A stretch of 64,000 nt of DNA, from contig NZ_JACHIF010000008.1 in the NCBI RefSeq assembly GCF_014203045.1, forward strand, positions 186,001 to 250,000, given 5' to 3'. A program made the position numbers and the translations under genes. Source of the stretch: Prosthecobacter dejongeii (GTDB lineage Bacteria; Verrucomicrobiota; Verrucomicrobiia; Verrucomicrobiales; Verrucomicrobiaceae). This document shows, in pieces, positions 36,777 through 44,942 of this stretch. Every line of letters begins with the position of its first letter. The stretch's first letter is position 1. The notes beneath the pieces are model-generated. The model made no database searches, had not been told where the DNA came from, and was given only the letters and a program-made list of their open reading frames with translations.

Positions 36777-37499
36777 TTAGCCTTGCCCTCCTTTTTGTAA
36801 CCATACACCCATAGCGCAGGTGCGTGTGAGCCCTGCTAGACCCGTCATCCCAGTCAAAGGCTCGAGTAAATCTGACAGTTCTGTCTTGCGTGCATCAGAC
36901 CACTGAGGCGCCCTTTCTAAAAACTGCATCAGGGCAGCCTGCTCTGCACGGGACAGCGTTATGGTGGGGGCCTCTGGTTCTACATTGACTCGTACCACGG
37001 CCGCTTTCGAAACTTCTGGTTCGGCATACACCACCACCGTGTCTGCTACAAGGTCCCCAAGTCGCTGAAAACGCTGGGTGAAAAGGCAGCATATTAGGCC
37101 AAAAAGGTAACATCCAGGCATGAAGTCGATCACACGCAACAGATTGCGAATGATGGATTGTGGCAATCTCACGGGGGCTCCAGAAACACTGGAGACTTTC
37201 AGTTTCATCATCCGCTGCCCCGGAGTCGCCGCCATACCAGTCATTTCAAAAAAGACGTTGTAAAACCAGGACAATACAAACATGCAGAGCATCAAAATGC
37301 CCTGAACAGTCTTATCTCCCAAACTGGGGCCCAATGCCATCAAACCCAAAAAAAGTGCCACGAGGATGGCCACAAAGATGAGCATGTCCACCAGCCAGGC
37401 CAAGCTTCGTACTGCAGGCCCAGCGACTCGTAAGTGAATCTCTACACCATCGGCAAGTTCTACGGGTTGGAGAGTGTCAGCAAGAAGAGGGACAGCCAT
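36777..37499 (-). CDS. RDD-family membrane protein
   Basis: A 240-residue RDD-domain protein. The domain lies at about residues 20-165, with LAWLVDMLIFVAILVALFLGL (membrane helix one, with the Asp of the signature), FFEMTGMAATPGQRMMKLKV and RNLLRVIDFMPGCYLFGLICCLFTQRFQRLGDLVADTVVV. The C-terminal 70 residues are soluble. RDD proteins are putative ion transport or membrane-support proteins; no substrate is evident. Start ATG 37499 (MAVPLLADTLQP) is preferred because the common family start fits there; an in-frame ATG at 37547 is possible. It is the first gene of the RDD-SpoIIM-DUF4129 group. Confidence 0.86.
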   Translation of the reverse strand: MAVPLLADTLQPVELADGVEIHLRVAGPAVRSLAWLVDMLIFVAILVALFLGLMALGPSLGDKTVQGILMLCMFVLSWFYNVFFEMTGMAATPGQRMMKLKVSSVSGAPVRLPQSIIRNLLRVIDFMPGCYLFGLICCLFTQRFQRLGDLVADTVVVYAEPEVSKAAVVRVNVEPEAPTITLSRAEQAALMQFLERAPQWSDARKTELSDLLEPLTGMTGLAGLTRTCAMGVWLQKGGQG

Positions 37500-37604
37500 A
37501 ACGAAAGCAACGCTCGCGAATGAAGCGGTAGCCACCTTGTTTGACAACCCTGGAGTGAAACTTCTCCTGGATGAGTGTTTTCAGCACGACCGCAAAGCCA
37601 TCGC

Positions 37605-38294
37605 TCAGCCCTGCGTCTCTAAACGCTTATTCTTGTCAAAACGAATGTCCTCAGCGCGCTCAATGAAGATGGTATCTTCGCAAATGTTCTTGGCATGGTC
37701 ACCCACACGCTCCAGAAAACGAGCTACGAAAATCAAGTGTAGATAGCCTTCCAAGGGAGCTTGGCGGGCTTCCATCACACGCAACAGGGCCTGATCCACA
37801 GACTTTTCGGCTGCGTCTAGTTCTTTATCCAGCAATCGGCTTGAGGCTGCTGCATCGGGATCAGCATTCGTAAAAGCCTGGATGCTGGCTTCCAGGTTGC
37901 GCGCGCACAGGTGGTAAACTGGCTGGATCAACGTTAGTTCTGGGATCTCTGGCAGCAGATTGATCGCCCGTGCACGTTTGGCAATGCTGCAAGCCTGGTC
38001 CGAAATACGCTCTAAATTATTGGCCACGCGAATGGTGCCCATGACTTGGCGCAGATCATGAGCCGTTGGCTGGAACTTGAGCAGGATTTGCATGCCTAAT
38101 TGATCGATGCTTTTCTCCAACTCGTTTACATCCTGGTCAGCAGCGATGGCGGCATTGCAGAGGTCTGTATTGCGCTCCAACAGGCCACGCATGGCGCTGC
38201 CCAGATTGCGCCGGGCAATACTGGCCATGGTGAGGACCTGCTCACGCAGGCGGTCGAGGGCTTGATCGAAAGTTGACAAAATATGCTCGTGCAT
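37605..38294 (-). CDS. phoU: Phosphate-signalling protein PhoU
   Basis: A 229-residue PhoU homologue made of two three-helix PhoU repeats (about residues 15-105 and 120-210) rich in Glu/Asp-based metal-binding motifs (VANNLERISDQACSIAKRA and VARFLERVGDHAKNICEDTIFI). PhoU links the Pst phosphate transporter to the PhoR sensor and dampens phosphate-starvation signalling; no pst genes are in the window. It is 24 bp after the PlcP-type gene on the same strand and within 2.3 kb of phoB/phoR-like genes, supporting a phosphate-control module. Confident. Confidence 0.94.
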   Translation of the reverse strand: MHEHILSTFDQALDRLREQVLTMASIARRNLGSAMRGLLERNTDLCNAAIAADQDVNELEKSIDQLGMQILLKFQPTAHDLRQVMGTIRVANNLERISDQACSIAKRARAINLLPEIPELTLIQPVYHLCARNLEASIQAFTNADPDAAASSRLLDKELDAAEKSVDQALLRVMEARQAPLEGYLHLIFVARFLERVGDHAKNICEDTIFIERAEDIRFDKNKRLETQG

Positions 38295-38318
38295 CAGTGG
38301 CGTGGGCTAAGTCTGAGG

Positions 38319-39209
38319 CTACATGGGTAATGTGACGTTTTCGACACCTATTTTACTCTCGTTATCAACTTCAGCGACCACGGCATCACCTTTCGGTTCG
38401 CGGTTGGTACGTTCGCAAAATTGATCGTAAGTGATGACTTCGAATTCACCATTGTCGTGTTCTAGAATGGCTGTTAGGGACTCCACCCAATCTCCAGAAT
38501 TTAGGTAGTGGGTATTACCCACCACTTTATTGGCAGGGCTGTGGATGTGACCGCAGATGATACCTTTGCAGCCTTTGGCCTTCGCCAGTTCTTGCAATTG
38601 TTCCTCATATTTACCCACGAAGCTAACAGCGGATTTCACTTTCAACTTCACCCAGCGACTGAGGGAAAAGCTTTCCTTACCACGAACCCGGCGATACCAG
38701 TTGTAGGCGCGGTTCACCCTCAAGAGGAGGTTGTAGCCGATGCCTCCGAGCTTGGCTATCCAAGGGTGGTTGGTCGTAACATGGTCAAAACCATCGCCAT
38801 GGACCACCAAATAGTCACCTGCACGGGTATGGTGAATGTGCTCATCCGTGATCAGAAAGTTATCCAGCCGGATCGGGATGAAGCGATCAAGAATGTCGTC
38901 ATGGTTACCACGCAGATAAATGATCTGGGTGTTTTCCTTTTCCATTTTCTTCAAAACGGTACGGATGAAGTGAGTGTGCGCCTTATTCCAGCCGCCAAGA
39001 CGCTTCAGGTGCCAAGCGTCAATGATATCGCCATTCAGTACCAATTTGTCACACAAGGTATTGCGGATGAAATGGGAAGCTTGGGCTGCTTTACAATCGG
39101 GCATGCCCAGATGCACGTCTGAAATGAAGACCGTGCGGGCGCGCAGCTTGGTCTTCGTCCGCTCAGGATTTGTCGGCGTGTCAGGCTGGTCTTCAAGATC
39201 TTCAGGCAT
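38319..39209 (-). CDS. plcP: PlcP-type metallophosphoesterase (phospholipase C candidate)
   Basis: Calcineurin-like metallophosphoesterase of 296 residues related to UDP-2,3-diacylglucosamine hydrolase (LpxH). Metal motifs are DVHLG (residue 31), GDIID (60), GNHDD (101), HGDGFD (about 135) and GHIHSP (about 222). The extra segments, GDIIDAWHLKRLGGWNKAHTHF and LNSGDWVESLTAILEHDNGE, match the PlcP subgroup, which in Proteobacteria degrades phosphatidylglycerol and phosphatidylcholine under phosphate limitation to feed diacylglycerol to glycosyltransferases. A glycosyltransferase gene immediately upstream and phoU downstream, divergent from phoBR, strengthen this reading. The alternative is LpxH-type lipid A synthesis. 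It lies between genes 33 and 24 bp away and is clearly cotranscribed. Confidence 0.85.
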   Translation of the reverse strand: MPEDLEDQPDTPTNPERTKTKLRARTVFISDVHLGMPDCKAAQASHFIRNTLCDKLVLNGDIIDAWHLKRLGGWNKAHTHFIRTVLKKMEKENTQIIYLRGNHDDILDRFIPIRLDNFLITDEHIHHTRAGDYLVVHGDGFDHVTTNHPWIAKLGGIGYNLLLRVNRAYNWYRRVRGKESFSLSRWVKLKVKSAVSFVGKYEEQLQELAKAKGCKGIICGHIHSPANKVVGNTHYLNSGDWVESLTAILEHDNGEFEVITYDQFCERTNREPKGDAVVAEVDNESKIGVENVTLPM

Positions 39210-39242
39210 GGGGTGGAGTGAACGCGGAGAATGGGGTGTGGG

Positions 39243-40385
39243 TCAAGCCGGGTCTTTGGCCAGAATGGGAGGGATGACCGATTTCAATTCGGTTTCAAAT
39301 TGCTCAATCACTCGTTGCCATCCTAGGTGGCGGGCAGCCTCACGTGCGGCCTGACGTTGAGTGGCATCTTCCCAGCAGTTCGCTGCCTTTTCACATTGCG
39401 TTAGAAAGGCGGTCTCATCATCAAACGCGGCCAGTAAGCCATTTTGACCCGTGTGGATCAGCAAGCGTGGGGCCGCATAATCATAGGCCACCGTCATTAG
39501 CCCGCTTGACATGGCCTCGAGCACCACATTCCCGAAAGTTTCTGTGATGCTAGGGAAAATAAACACATCCGCACTAGCGTAATGGGTGGCTAGGTCTTCC
39601 CCTGTGCGACTACCGGCGTAGTGGAATTCAGGATGCTCGGATTGCAGGCTTTTCAATTTAGGCCCATCCCCCACCACCACGCACACCGCCGAGGGGTTCG
39701 CTTCGCGGAATTTGGCGAAACTGCACGTCAGCAACTCAAGATTTTTTTCTGCGGCCACCCGTCCTACATACAGGGCCACCGGTGTGTCATCCCTAGCGCC
39801 CCAGGTTTCCCGCAATGCCATACTACGCCGGGCGGGATCAAACAAAGCTGTGTCCACACCACGCCCCAGCACCCCCACATTATGGATGCCCCAGCGTTCC
39901 AGCATGGCTGCCGTATCTGCGCTCGGCGTCAAAGTGCGGGCTGTTTGGTTATGAATACTGCGGAGCAGGCCTTGAGCTACGCCCTCCAAACCGGGCAACG
40001 AGTAGTCCTCCAGATAAGTTTGGAAATTCGTATGAAATCCCGACACCATAGGAATGCCCATTTTATTACCGGCACGGATGCTGGCGATTCCTAATGGCGT
40101 CTCGGTAGCCACGTAGAGAGCGTCAGGGCGAAAAGATTCATAGAGAGACTGCATCTGCCACGTGGTAGTAAATCCCATACGCAATCCTGGGTATCCAGGC
40201 AGCGGCATGGCCATCACGGTATGCCGCTTGATGGCATCTTCAGCCTCATCAGGACCAGCCTCTAGGGTAGTCACCACTTCCACTTCGTGGCCGCGTTGTT
40301 TCAATCCAGCAGCTAAGGTTGCCAGAGTTCTCGCCACCCCATTGATGTCAGGGGGGAAGGTGTCGGTGATGAGTAAAAACCTCAT
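39243..40385 (-). CDS. Glycosyltransferase family 4, Agt-like glycolipid synthase candidate
   Basis: A 380-residue retaining GT-B glycosyltransferase, cytoplasmic with membrane-associated action. The N-terminal Rossmann part begins MRFLLITDTFPPDINGVARTLATLAAGLKQRGHEVEVVT. The C-terminal nucleotide-sugar site has YVGRVAAEKNLELL, YASADVFIFPSITETFGNVVLEAMSSGL and the E-x7-E pair in that last segment. This subgroup makes glycosyl-diacylglycerols. Adjacent to the PlcP-type gene (33 bp) it forms the glycolipid-substitution pair known from phosphate-starved Proteobacteria (PlcP with Agt). Divergent from phoB-like; the intergenic region carries repeat elements and a Pho-box-like site. The acceptor lipid is inferred, not shown. 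Confidence 0.84.
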   Translation of the reverse strand: MRFLLITDTFPPDINGVARTLATLAAGLKQRGHEVEVVTTLEAGPDEAEDAIKRHTVMAMPLPGYPGLRMGFTTTWQMQSLYESFRPDALYVATETPLGIASIRAGNKMGIPMVSGFHTNFQTYLEDYSLPGLEGVAQGLLRSIHNQTARTLTPSADTAAMLERWGIHNVGVLGRGVDTALFDPARRSMALRETWGARDDTPVALYVGRVAAEKNLELLTCSFAKFREANPSAVCVVVGDGPKLKSLQSEHPEFHYAGSRTGEDLATHYASADVFIFPSITETFGNVVLEAMSSGLMTVAYDYAAPRLLIHTGQNGLLAAFDDETAFLTQCEKAANCWEDATQRQAAREAARHLGWQRVIEQFETELKSVIPPILAKDPA

Positions 40386-40446
40386 GTCACATGCTGTGAT
40401 TCAGCTTCATAGAGAGCAGATTATCCTCGTAACAAAGTGATCCATT

Positions 40447-40537
40447 GTGACGAATGCGTCACCCGTATTGTTGAAATAATGTGAAGCAAGATTTTCATTT
40501 TGTGACATAGATGTCACCAAGAACAGTTTGGTGACAG
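40447..40537. promoter_or_regulatory. Inverted-repeat and Pho-box-like control region of agt/phoB
   Basis: Two inverted repeats, GTGACG-aatg-CGTCAC (40447-40462) and GTGACA-taga-TGTCAC (40502-40517), lie 55 bp apart (about five helical turns), and a further half-site GTGACAG sits at 40531-40537. On the minus strand 40537-40520 reads CTGTCAC-CAAA-CTGTTCT, close to the Pho box of two 7-base CTGTCAT-type repeats spaced by four. It lies between the divergent agt and phoB-like genes. Confidence 0.62.
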
Positions 40538-40567
40538 ACCCTCTACTTATGTAAATGGCTAGCCGAT

Positions 40568-41281
40568 ATGAGTAAAATCTTGGTAGTTGATGATGAACCG
40601 GATATTTCAGAGCTGATCACCTTGCATCTCATGCGCGAAGGCCATGAATGCATTTGCATCACCAATGGTCTCCAGGTCATGAATGCAGTGATTGAAAACG
40701 AGCCCGACCTTGTCGTGCTCGACCTCATGCTCCCTGGACAGGATGGAGTGACCATTTTCAAACGCCTTCGGGCCGATAGCCGCACCCGCTCGGTCCCTGT
40801 CATCATGCTCACCGCTCGAGCTCAAGTGACTGATAAAATCAATGGCCTGGAACTGGGAGCGGATGACTACCTCACCAAGCCATTTTCTCCCCGTGAGCTG
40901 TCTCTTCGTATTTCCGCCATCCTGCGCCGCACCAAAAAAGTAACGCATGTTTCGGAGGTCAAAACCGGGGCCTTTCTTCTGGATCGCAAGAACATGAAGT
41001 TCTTTCACAACGGTCAGCCAATTGACCTAACCACGACGGAATTTAAGTTGCTGGCTGTACTTTTGGAAAATGTCACTGCGGTTCACACTCGTGCTGAACT
41101 TCTCCGCGAAGTCTGGGGTTATTCGGACGATGTAGCCACCCGCACCTTGGATACTCACATCAAACGCCTGCGTGAAAAGCTGGGTGAGGCCGGGCGTCAC
41201 ATCATCACGGTTCGTGGCACGGGCTATCAATTCATCCCAGATCCTGTCGCCATTGTCGCGGAAAGTCTGGCTTCATCGTAA
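40568..41281 (+). CDS. PhoB-like response regulator (OmpR family)
   Basis: A 237-residue two-component regulator. The receiver domain (about 1-120) has the acidic pair VDDEPD, the phospho-acceptor Asp52 in VLDLMLPGQDG, Thr82 in MLTAR and Lys104 in YLTKPFSP. The C-terminal winged helix (about 135-225) is of OmpR/PhoB type, with LTTTEFKLLAVLLENVTAVHTRAELL and RTLDTHIKRLREKLG. Next gene is a PhoR-like kinase; upstream is an agt-plcP-phoU operon, so phosphate control is the likely role. The protein sequence itself does not prove PhoB. Start ATG 40568. A 142-bp gap to the kinase gene has no clear feature. Confidence 0.9.
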   Translation: MSKILVVDDEPDISELITLHLMREGHECICITNGLQVMNAVIENEPDLVVLDLMLPGQDGVTIFKRLRADSRTRSVPVIMLTARAQVTDKINGLELGADDYLTKPFSPRELSLRISAILRRTKKVTHVSEVKTGAFLLDRKNMKFFHNGQPIDLTTTEFKLLAVLLENVTAVHTRAELLREVWGYSDDVATRTLDTHIKRLREKLGEAGRHIITVRGTGYQFIPDPVAIVAESLASS

Positions 41282-41423
41282 TGGCAGACTCCCCTGGCTA
41301 ACTTTCTTGAAGGGTTCAGACGATCCGGTACGCGTTTAGCGACTGACCTTTTCCTTGATCCCTTAGTTCCTGGCCTAACCATATTCGCATCGCCTTTCTT
41401 CAGCTTCTCTCCGTTTTCCTTTC

Positions 41424-42671
41424 ATGACCATCCTTTTGCTTAGCCTCGCCCTCTTGCTCCTCGCAGCCTGGGCCTGGCAGCGTGAGAAGCACTGGCGCCG
41501 TAGCGTCCAGCAAGTGACCAAAGCCGCAGGGCTCAGCATCTTTGAGGCAGATAAACTCAGCGCTCGTTTTCAGGGGCTAGCCGAGGCTCAGAACTCCCTC
41601 AACAAAGAGGAGTATTTGCGCCGCCTTTTTGAATCCCTTCTGAATGAGATTCGTCAGGGCGTGGTCATTGTAGATGATCACCAACGCATCAAATTCTGCA
41701 ATCGTACGATGGGGCATCTTTTCCACCGGCCGTCCATTCACCGCGGCCGCACGCTGCTGGAAGAATTCTCCGATCATCAGGTTAGCGATACGGTACAATT
41801 GGCCATCCAAAATCAACGCCGCACGGTGAAGGAAATCGATGTCCATACGACCTTAGGGTCCGGTGCCATCAGCACTCGCCATTATCTCATTGAGGCGGCT
41901 CCTCTCCCGGCAAAGGCAGAAGCCGGCGCTTGGCTCATGGTCTATGACATCACTGAGCAGACTCTGGCCGAGCAAGTACGCAAAGACTTTGTAGCCAATG
42001 CTTCGCATGAACTCCGCACGCCACTCACACTGATCAATGGCTACATCGAAACCCTGCAAAGCGGTCTTATCAAAGATGAAACAGCCATGCGCCGTTGCCT
42101 GGATGTCATGGAAAAACATGGCAAGCGCATCATTCGTATCATTGAAGACATGCTTACCATTTCCCGCTTGGAAAATGGTAGTTCGGCTCTGAACCTGGAG
42201 CCTTTCACCGCACGTTCCTGTGTGCAGGATGCCCTTGATCACCTTTCTCCAATGCTGGAGGGACGGGACACCCGGATTCAGCTCGATTTCCCGCCTGATG
42301 GGGGCCAAATGGTCGGGGATCGTTTCTATTGGGACCAGTTGTTTACCAACCTGCTTGAAAACGCCATCAAGGAAAACCCCAATCCAGGGCTTATCCTTAA
42401 AGTTACAGGTCAATGGTTTGCGGATCATTGCTTACTCACCGTGGCAGATAACGGCATCGGCATAGCAGCTCACGATCTACCCTTTGTTTTCAAACGCTTT
42501 TTCAGGGGGCACAAACATCACTCGCCTGAAATTAAAGGAACAGGCTTGGGTTTGAGCATCGTCCGACGTACCGTCGAGGCCCATGGAGGCACGATAGATC
42601 TGACAAGCACTCCTGGAGTAGAGACCACTTTTCGCATACGGGTGCCACTTGCCGCCACGAGCCTGGGCTGA
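41424..42671 (+). CDS. PhoR-like sensor histidine kinase
   Basis: A 415-residue membrane-anchored kinase. One N-terminal membrane helix (residues about 2-18, LLLSLALLLLAAWAW) leads to a cytoplasmic PAS domain (about 65-180, GVVIVDDHQRIKFCN). The HisKA domain with FVANASHELRTPL has phospho-acceptor His195. The ATPase domain (N box NLLENAIKENP about 310, G1 VADNGIGI, F box FFRGH, G2 GTGLGLSI) is complete. There is no periplasmic sensing loop, as in PhoR, which receives its signal from PhoU/Pst. It follows the phoB-like gene on the same strand, and phoU is in the adjacent divergent operon. Confident in class; phosphate role by context. Confidence 0.9.
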   Translation: MTILLLSLALLLLAAWAWQREKHWRRSVQQVTKAAGLSIFEADKLSARFQGLAEAQNSLNKEEYLRRLFESLLNEIRQGVVIVDDHQRIKFCNRTMGHLFHRPSIHRGRTLLEEFSDHQVSDTVQLAIQNQRRTVKEIDVHTTLGSGAISTRHYLIEAAPLPAKAEAGAWLMVYDITEQTLAEQVRKDFVANASHELRTPLTLINGYIETLQSGLIKDETAMRRCLDVMEKHGKRIIRIIEDMLTISRLENGSSALNLEPFTARSCVQDALDHLSPMLEGRDTRIQLDFPPDGGQMVGDRFYWDQLFTNLLENAIKENPNPGLILKVTGQWFADHCLLTVADNGIGIAAHDLPFVFKRFFRGHKHHSPEIKGTGLGLSIVRRTVEAHGGTIDLTSTPGVETTFRIRVPLAATSLG

Positions 42672-42714
42672 TCGCAAAGTGTAGGGTTGCTCACAGCGGC
42701 ACTGCGAGTAGCCT

Positions 42715-43430
42715 ATGCCAGCCATGTCTAGCCAGTCATCCCCCCCTGATGCAGCCCTCTCTGGCAGTCCCTCCCGCCTGCCCAAGATGGCCTTCGTTGC
42801 TGCCGCTGCGGGTGCCCTCCTCAGCACTCGTTCTAGATTCAGTGGTGCCTTAGTTCTGGGCGGGCTCGTTTGGATGGCCTCTCGCCGAAAAGAAGCCTCC
42901 TCAGCACCCGCAGCAGTTGTCGTCACGACCTCTTTGGAAGATCTTTGTGCGCCATCGGATCCCTTTTTAGAAAGCCCGGTTGATGCGTTATTATCGGAAG
43001 AAAAAAACCGAGTTTGGACGACTTGCGCAGCACATTGCAACCTCCGGCCTCGCTTTTCACGCCTGCTCCCACCCCGCCCGCTAAGACGCCTACTGGCCCT
43101 CTTGTAAATTCACCTCTCCTGCAGGCGGCACCGGTATTCATTGAGGTGCCAGAAGACATTCTGCCGAGCACCGCTAATCAAGACACCTTACCGGATAACA
43201 TCGCTATCCCCACCACCCCTGACCCCCCGCCAGATTTATTGGCGGGAGTCCAGTCTCCTCTGATCATCCCACCGATGGTGTCCTCTCCGATGACCTCAGT
43301 GCATCCTAAAGCAGGGATTCACACCCCATCCATGCATTTTCCCCTCATTTTGCCGCCAATTGAACCTTCAGATTTACCGTCCATACAACCTCGAAGAAAA
43401 ACGTTTTTTCAGTGGTTGCGGGATCCTTGA
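42715..43430 (+). pseudogene. Small Pro-rich membrane-anchored protein split by a -1 frameshift
   Basis: Two overlapping frames make one plausible product. Frame one (from ATG 42715) encodes a Ser/Pro-rich head, a hydrophobic stretch MAFVAAAAGALLSTRSRFSG and a Pro/Ala/Thr-rich segment. It then degenerates after the A tract at 43001-43007 and stops at 43107. Frame two continues with the same Pro-rich character (LQPPASLFTPAPTPPAK... to QPRRKTFFQWLRDP) up to 43430. Joining them by a -1 step at 43002-43008 gives about 238 residues. This may be a programmed frameshift, a mutation, or a homopolymer sequencing error. No homologue is recognised. It lies after the phoR-like gene and is convergent with a ThuA gene. 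Confidence 0.5.
43002..43008 (+). other. A-AAA-AAC slippery heptamer
   Basis: In the frame started at 42715 the codons are GAA GAA AAA AAC, so A AAA AAC is in the correct phase for a -1 slip. The shifted frame is exactly the one that stays open to 43430. The run of seven A is also prone to sequencing or replication slippage. Confidence 0.5.
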
Positions 43431-43564
43431 CGACTTCTTTTCAAGAAGGCTTTTGCAGCTTCATTCTATCCCTATTGCCTCGGTGAGAACGGAAACGGGT
43501 TAGGATGGTCTGTGTAATCAGGGCGTGCATCGATGCTTCGCTCTTGAATCGAGGTTGCCCCTTC

Positions 43565-44494
43565 TCAGGGCGCTTTTTTGGGCGCCGGGCGTGACTGTTT
43601 CGGATGGCCCTCCAATTGGATGACGCTCAACTTCCCATCCGTTGGGAAATCTTTTGGCACATCTGCTGTTAGGCTGACTTGACCCGTCGCGGCCCATTCT
43701 GTCCCGCGTTGGAGTGTTTCATAAAACCCCCGGCAAAGCATGGAGTAATCCGCATGGCCTAATGTTGTGTGAAAAACGCGGCCTTTGCCATAGCTCAAAA
43801 CCATCAAGTTCGGCTCCTGCTCTGCGGTAAGATCTGATTTAGCCGATGCCAAAATCTGAATGTTCTCGGCAGGTCCGCGAAGGCGACTGTAAAGTTCATC
43901 TTGAGCATGAAGCCAGCGCTGTGGTAAACCACGGGTGATGGGGTGGTCTGTGTCTTGAATTTCCACCCTAAATTCGTGTTGTGGGCCGTGCGCACCACCA
44001 GGCCCTTTCACGGGATCTCGGAAAAGCTTGCCATCCTTTACATAAAGCCAGGGACCAGAGCTTTCATTTCTGCCCCCCCAACCACCAACACCAATCATCT
44101 GGTTGTATTCCTTCCATTCGGGGAAGGAGTTATTCGCTGCATGAACGGAGATAAATCCGCCACCTTTTTTCATGTAGTCATCGAACGCGATCCGGACTGT
44201 TTCAGGCCAGGGCTCACCATTGTAATTGCTCACCACTGCCGCATAGCCGGTAAAATCAGGCTTCCATGAAGTCCATGCCTCATTCGTTGCTCCCTTGGGT
44301 GGGGAGGTTGAAATCGTAACATCAAACGCCCCACTGCTTTCCAGGGCGTCTTTTAAAACGGGGGTCGTGATCTCCCATTTATGATTGTTCTGACCATCAA
44401 TGATTAGAATCTTTAGCTTCGTCGAGGGCGCTGCCACAGACACAAAAAAAGTCAGGACCAAAAGGGCTAAAATGGGCACGAAAGCGGATCTCAT
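43565..44494 (-). CDS. Secreted ThuA-domain protein
   Basis: A 309-residue exported ThuA protein. The start is ATG 44494, which begins a signal peptide (MRSAFVPILALLVLTFFVSVAAP). The flavodoxin-like ThuA fold covers residues about 30-265: LKILIIDGQNNHKWEITTPVLKDAL, GYAAVVSNYNGEPWP, YMKKGGGFISVHAANNSF and MVLSYGKGRVFHTTLGH. In trehalose-utilisation operons ThuA acts on disaccharides, and in Planctomycetes/Verrucomicrobia such proteins accompany sugar-oxidising enzymes; here it stands alone. The same domain is fused inside the 629-5281 gene. Its 3' end overlaps a GC-rich stem followed by T6 on the plus strand. Confidence 0.86.
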   Translation of the reverse strand: MRSAFVPILALLVLTFFVSVAAPSTKLKILIIDGQNNHKWEITTPVLKDALESSGAFDVTISTSPPKGATNEAWTSWKPDFTGYAAVVSNYNGEPWPETVRIAFDDYMKKGGGFISVHAANNSFPEWKEYNQMIGVGGWGGRNESSGPWLYVKDGKLFRDPVKGPGGAHGPQHEFRVEIQDTDHPITRGLPQRWLHAQDELYSRLRGPAENIQILASAKSDLTAEQEPNLMVLSYGKGRVFHTTLGHADYSMLCRGFYETLQRGTEWAATGQVSLTADVPKDFPTDGKLSVIQLEGHPKQSRPAPKKAP

Positions 44495-44942
44495 ATCTCT
44501 TTTTAAAGACCTACAAGTCGCTCCAGAACAAGCAAAATATCCAACTCGCCTTTTGTAGGCAGTGATGCTGCGCAAATTCCCAGCTTTTTAAGTTCCAGGA
44601 CAGCGGCATTCGACAAATCTGAGAGTCGAATCGTGGTGATTTGAACATTTAAGAGAAAATTCCTCTGCAAAAATCCATCCGAAGAGATTTTTTTTGTAAC
44701 GCAAACCCATCGATCCTGTAGAGCCTAGTGTGAAGTACTATGGGACATTGCCTGACAGACGAAAAAGTAAGGAAAATAAAAAATGTCAGACAATATTAAG
44801 GTAAATTAATCATTTTATTTCGGCTTTAAGGATTAAGTATAAATACGAAAGCTCAAAAATTAAGATAATTACAATACTTTATCTTAAACAAAAATTTCGC
44901 TCAAAGACACCCCGCATAGACGCATTGCCACCTCCCGATTCC
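44495..44942. other. AT-rich intergenic region before the giant surface-protein gene
   Basis: No gene is visible. The region is conspicuously AT-rich from about 44640 to 44910. It contains a perfect inverted repeat ATTCGAC (44608-44614) / GTCGAAT (44625-44631) and, nearer the giant gene, TATAAA around 44837 that may be a -10-like element. It probably holds the promoters of both divergent genes. Confidence 0.5.

Noticed and set aside
40502..40517. CRP-type site TGTGA...TCAC
   Set aside because: The spacer is 8 bases instead of 6, and the symmetry is explained better by GTGACA-N4-TGTCAC; phosphate-regulator context is stronger.
43557..43579. GC-rich stem with T6 on the plus strand near the ThuA stop
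   Set aside because: The stem is only 4 perfect pairs and lies within coding sequence of the convergent gene; too weak to list as a terminator.
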